Assembly (NCBI GenBank): GCA_025350775.1
Contig: JANXXF010000270.1
Coordinates: 1-8,065 of the forward strand
DNA length: 8,065 nucleotides
Direction of reading: 5' to 3'
From: Actinomycetes bacterium
GTDB taxonomy: Bacteria; Actinomycetota; Thermoleophilia; Gaiellales; Gaiellaceae
The notes beneath the pieces are model-generated. The model did not search any database. It saw only the letters and a program-made list of their open reading frames with translations, and had not been told where the DNA came from. Both the position numbers and the translations under genes were made by a program. Shown here piece after piece: positions 5,543 through 8,065 of the stretch (positions are counted from its first letter, which is position 1; the number at the start of each line of letters is the position of its first letter).

Positions 5543-6676
5543 GTGGCCAAGCATGCGACAGCATCCCTGGCGGCAGTGCCCTTCCTCGACCTCGGCGCGA
5601 TCCACGCGCCGCTCAAGGAGGAGCTGCTCGCCGACTTCGCGGGACTGATCGACACGAACGCCTACGTCAACGGGCCGGCCGTCGCCGAGCTCGAGCAGGA
5701 CTTCGCGGCGTACTGCGGCACGCAGCACTGCGTGGGCCTCGCGAGTGGCCTCGACGGGCTGCGCCTGGGCCTGCAGGCCGCAGGCATCGAGCCCGGCGAC
5801 GAGGTGATCGTGCCGGCCCAGACGTTCGTCGCGACCTACGAGGCGGTGACGCAGGCGGGTGGCACGCCGGTGCCGGTCGACGTCTCGAACGGCGATTACA
5901 ACCTCGACCCTGCGCTCGTGGAGGCGGCGGTGACGCCGCGCACGCGCTTCCTGCTGCCGGTGCATCTGTACGGGCAGCTCGCCGACGTGAAGGCGCTGCG
6001 TGCGATCGCCGAGCGGCGCGGGCTGCAGTTCGTCGAGGATGCCGCCCAGGCGCACGGCGCCGAGCGGGACGGCATCCGCGCCGGCCAGGCGGGCCTCTGG
6101 GGCGCCTTCAGCTTCTATCCCGGCAAAAACCTGGGTGCGATGGGCGATGCCGGCGCGCTGGTCACCGATGACGAGGCCCTGGCGACGCGCCTGCGCGCCC
6201 TGCGCGAGCACGGGCAGCGGGCCAAGTACATCCACGAGTGGGAGGGCTGGACGGCCCGCCTCGACACGCTGCAGGCGATGGTGCTGCTGCGCAAGCTGCG
6301 GCTGCTCGACGGCTGGAACGCGCTGCGGCGCTCTGTCGCGCAGGCCTACAGCGAGCAGCTCGCCGGCCTCGGCGACCTCGTTCTGCCCCCGGTGGCGCCA
6401 ACCAGCGACCCCGTGTGGCACCTCTACGTCGTGCGCACGGCCGCTCCTGTCGCCCTCGCCGACTTCCTCAGGGAGCGCGGCATCGGCACGGGCCGCCACT
6501 ACCCGCAGGCGCCGCACCTCTCGCCCGCCTACGCGCACCTGGGCTATCGCGAGGGGGCGTTCCCGGTGGCGGAGACGCTCGCGCGCGACGGGCTGTCGCT
6601 GCCGATCTTCCCCGGCCTCAGCGAGGCGCAGGTCGACGCCGTCGTTGCGGGCGTGCGCGCGTACTTCGGTGGCTGA
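5543..6676 (+). CDS. DegT/DnrJ/EryC1/StrS-family PLP-dependent sugar aminotransferase
   Basis: A 377-residue member of the fold-type I sugar aminotransferases that convert nucleotide-linked keto-sugars to amino-sugars, usually with glutamate as donor. VPFLDLGAIHAPLKEEL (12-28) is the typical family start. The PLP site is clear: EDAAQAHGA (165-173) with Asp166 for the pyridine nitrogen, and FSFYPGKNLGAMGDAGALVT (189-208) with Schiff-base Lys195. GRHYPQAPHL (317-326) and LSLPIFPGLS (351-360) are normal C-terminal motifs. Length fits the family. The sequence style is closest to 3-aminotransferases such as FdtB/QdtB or WbpE/WlbC, but substrate is not provable here. I chose GTG 5543, after six Gs (5536-5541, though very close); GTG 5576, directly at VPFLDLG, is a reasonable alternative, and in-frame GTG 5441 is unlikely because it would translate the hairpin. 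The stop overlaps the acyltransferase start by 8 bp. Confidence 0.93.
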   Translation: MAKHATASLAAVPFLDLGAIHAPLKEELLADFAGLIDTNAYVNGPAVAELEQDFAAYCGTQHCVGLASGLDGLRLGLQAAGIEPGDEVIVPAQTFVATYEAVTQAGGTPVPVDVSNGDYNLDPALVEAAVTPRTRFLLPVHLYGQLADVKALRAIAERRGLQFVEDAAQAHGAERDGIRAGQAGLWGAFSFYPGKNLGAMGDAGALVTDDEALATRLRALREHGQRAKYIHEWEGWTARLDTLQAMVLLRKLRLLDGWNALRRSVAQAYSEQLAGLGDLVLPPVAPTSDPVWHLYVVRTAAPVALADFLRERGIGTGRHYPQAPHLSPAYAHLGYREGAFPVAETLARDGLSLPIFPGLSEAQVDAVVAGVRAYFGG

Positions 6677-7163
6677 CGCACCCGTCAACGACGCGCCCTT
6701 CCGGCTGCTGAGCGGTGTGGAGTTCGGCGAGGGCGTCATCGTGTACTCCTTTACGAACCTGTACGGCTGTCGGATCGGTGACCGCTCGCGGATCGGCACG
6801 TTCGTCGAGATCCAGCGGGGCGCCGTGATCGGTCGCGACTGCAAGATCCAGAGTCACACCTTCGTCTGCGATGGCGTCACCATCGGCGACGAGGTGTTCG
6901 TCGGCCACGGCGTGATGTTCATCAACGACAGGCGGCCGCGGGCGACCAACGAGGACGGCTCGCTGCAGACCGACGCCGACTGGACGCTGCTGCCGACGGT
7001 CGTCGAACGGCGCGTCTCGATCGGCTCGGGGGCGGTCGTCATGGGTGGCGTGCGCATCGGCGAGGGCGCGTTGATCGGGGCCGGCGCGGTCGTCACGCGC
7101 GACGTTGCGCCCGGTGAGACGGTCGCCGGGGTGCCGGCGCGCCTGCTGGCTCCGCGCCGCTGA
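6669..7163 (+). CDS. Left-handed beta-helix acyltransferase, probable sugar N-acetyltransferase
   Basis: A 164-residue hexapeptide-repeat protein. Isoleucine-patch repeats such as CRIGDRSRIGTFVEI (34-48), GAVIGRDCKI (51-60), GVTIGDEVFVGHGVMFIND (69-87), RVSIGSGAVVMGGVRIGEGA (115-134) and IGAGAVVTRDV (136-146) form the beta-helix. The end ETVAGVPARLL is typical of acetyl-CoA-dependent LbH enzymes. His80 in FVGHGVMFIND is a candidate catalytic base, and the loop 88-110 that interrupts the helix matches the active-site loop seen in WbpD/WlbB- and FdtC-like enzymes. It starts at GTG 6669 inside the end of the aminotransferase (8-bp overlap, no Shine-Dalgarno), so the pair is translationally coupled. 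The natural reading is that the aminotransferase installs an amine on a nucleotide sugar and this enzyme acylates it. The exact sugar and acyl group are unknown. Confidence 0.9.
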   Translation: MADAPVNDAPFRLLSGVEFGEGVIVYSFTNLYGCRIGDRSRIGTFVEIQRGAVIGRDCKIQSHTFVCDGVTIGDEVFVGHGVMFINDRRPRATNEDGSLQTDADWTLLPTVVERRVSIGSGAVVMGGVRIGEGALIGAGAVVTRDVAPGETVAGVPARLLAPRR

Positions 7164-7179
7164 GCGGCCCGCTGCGGGG

Positions 7180-8034
7180 CTACCAGTCGCTGAGGGAGGA
7201 CCGCCGCCAGCGGTTGCGGGCGATGCACACATAGATGTGACCGGCGTCCCACGAGATGTCGCCCTTCTCGCCTGACGAGCGGGCGGTGCGTGGCGCCAAC
7301 GGCTCGCTGACGCGCAAGCGCGGCACCACGAGCGACCCGTCGGAGCGGAGCGCCGCCCGCGTGGCGCCGCTCGAGTCGATCACGCGGATCGCCTCGCCGA
7401 GCTGGCGCACACCGATCCGCAGCAGCAGCGTCGGCGCGTCGGCCGTCCCGTCCCAGCCGCTGACGGCGAGGCTCGCGCGCGGCGGCGGGATGAGATTGAT
7501 GCCGACCGCGTTCTGTGTCGGAGCGTAGGTCTTGAAGTAGAGAACGTCGATCACCGTCTGGCCGTCCACCCGCCCCAGGAAGAAGCCGTCGTTGGCCGGG
7601 CGGTCTGACGAGTCGAGGCCGAGCGACCACTTCTCGACGCCGTCGCTGGAGAAGATCGCCAGCGGCTGGCGCTCGCTCTGCCCGCCACGAGTCGAGCCCT
7701 GGATGTGCAGCGACGAGCTCGTGTAGAGGCCCCCGTCGCTGCCGATCGAGGCGAGGCCGTTGCCGTCGGAGTCATCCCAGCGCTGCAGGGCGACCGACTG
7801 CGTGGCCGCGCCGCGCACCGACAGCGGCACGACCTGCGGGTTGGGCGCGCGCACGGTGTTGCGGGCCGCCGAGGACGGGTCGGCGACGAGCGGGGTGCCG
7901 TCGAGGCGGGACGCGGCACCGCCGACCTGTGCCGAAGCCGAGCGTCCGGCTGCGCCTGCGACCTGCGAGAAGATCGCGGCGCTGACGGCTGCCAGGCCGC
8001 CCGCCATGAGGCTCGTGCGGGTGTGGACGGTCAT
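7180..8034 (-). CDS. Secreted protein with phage-tail-fibre-like beta modules
   Basis: A 284-residue protein with an export signal: MTVHTRTSLMAGG followed by a hydrophobic Ala-rich core and an AGA/ASA-type cleavage region near residues 28-35. Two related modules follow. The first (70-104) reads PLSVRGAATQSVALQRW then DDSDGNGLASIGSDGGL; the second (203-242) reads LLLRIGVRQLGEAIRVID then SSGATRAALRSDGSLVV. Such hydrophobic-G-Q-W/V-D-SxG-A-SDGxL units are known from tail-fibre and beta-solenoid proteins. The C-terminus, KGDISWDAGHIYVCIARNRW (257-276) then RRSSLSDW, matches a terminal motif common in phage structural and secreted bacterial proteins (xGDIxxDxxYxYVCxAxxxW). It converges on the acyltransferase gene with 16 bp between stops. 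No other phage gene is present, so a host surface protein that borrowed the fold is more likely than prophage. ATG 8034 retains a full signal; function is unknown. Confidence 0.8.
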   Translation of the reverse strand: MTVHTRTSLMAGGLAAVSAAIFSQVAGAAGRSASAQVGGAASRLDGTPLVADPSSAARNTVRAPNPQVVPLSVRGAATQSVALQRWDDSDGNGLASIGSDGGLYTSSSLHIQGSTRGGQSERQPLAIFSSDGVEKWSLGLDSSDRPANDGFFLGRVDGQTVIDVLYFKTYAPTQNAVGINLIPPPRASLAVSGWDGTADAPTLLLRIGVRQLGEAIRVIDSSGATRAALRSDGSLVVPRLRVSEPLAPRTARSSGEKGDISWDAGHIYVCIARNRWRRSSLSDW

Positions 8035-8065
8035 TGCAGCATCGTAGACGCCGCAGCTCTGGCCC

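Noticed and set aside
5287..5655. Minus-strand open frame across the divergent intergenic region.
   Set aside because: It overlaps the start of the aminotransferase and the inverted repeat, and its translation shows no protein-like pattern.
5468..6844. Minus-strand open frame of 458 codons opposite the aminotransferase.
   Set aside because: It is an antisense shadow; the plus strand carries intact PLP-site motifs, and the minus-strand product is Arg/Gln/Ala-rich with no recognisable domain.
7156..7168. Small hairpin (5-bp stem, 3-nt loop) over the stop codon of the acyltransferase gene, as a bidirectional terminator.
   Set aside because: The stem is too short, there is no T-tract, and such matches are common by chance at this G+C content.
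7180..8034. Prophage remnant call for the tail-fibre-like gene.
   Set aside because: There is no integrase, capsid, tail or lysis gene, and the protein has its own export signal, so the phage-like modules alone do not support a prophage.

Overview
The window is very G+C-rich, with genes packed tightly on both strands and GTG starts in common use. Codon bias, long antisense shadow frames and the style of the proteins (Ala/Arg/Gly-rich, an ECF sigma factor beside a one-pass membrane protein, a Wzy-type protein with a TPR tail) suggest a high-GC actinobacterium, perhaps class Thermoleophilia (Solirubrobacter/Conexibacter-like). That placement is inference. No rRNA, tRNA, CRISPR array, transposase or integrase is visible.

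Layout. (1) Minus strand, 2772 down to 1: a Wzy/O-antigen-ligase-family membrane protein with C-terminal TPR, overlapping by 4 bp a MobA/MocA-like nucleotidyltransferase with a Gly-rich insertion, followed 5 bp later by the N-terminus of a helix-turn-helix protein cut by the window edge. (2) Minus strand, 5290 down to 2878: an ECF sigma factor, then a one-pass membrane protein with seven copies of a ~45-residue Cys/His motif; a strong hairpin (2821-2851) closes this unit. (3) 5291-5542: the divergent control region, largely filled by a 111-nt nested inverted repeat. (4) Plus strand, 5543-7163: a DegT/StrS sugar aminotransferase overlapping a left-handed beta-helix acyltransferase. (5) Minus strand, 8034-7180, convergent with (4): a secreted protein with phage-tail-fibre-like beta modules. 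No gene-free stretch exceeds about 250 bases.

Taken together the window looks like a cell-surface locus. The plus-strand pair could make an N-acylated amino sugar, the Wzy-family protein could polymerise or transfer a glycan containing such sugars, and two exported proteins of unusual repeat architecture could sit at the surface. The sigma factor and its membrane neighbour, whose short cytoplasmic N-terminus resembles the start of anti-sigma factors, may be a signalling pair.

The most notable signals are: the nested 111-nt inverted repeat just upstream of the aminotransferase; the coordinated His/His/Asp versus Lys-or-Gln/Tyr/Asn switch between repeat copies of the membrane protein; and the G-run-encoded glycine insertion in the nucleotidyltransferase.
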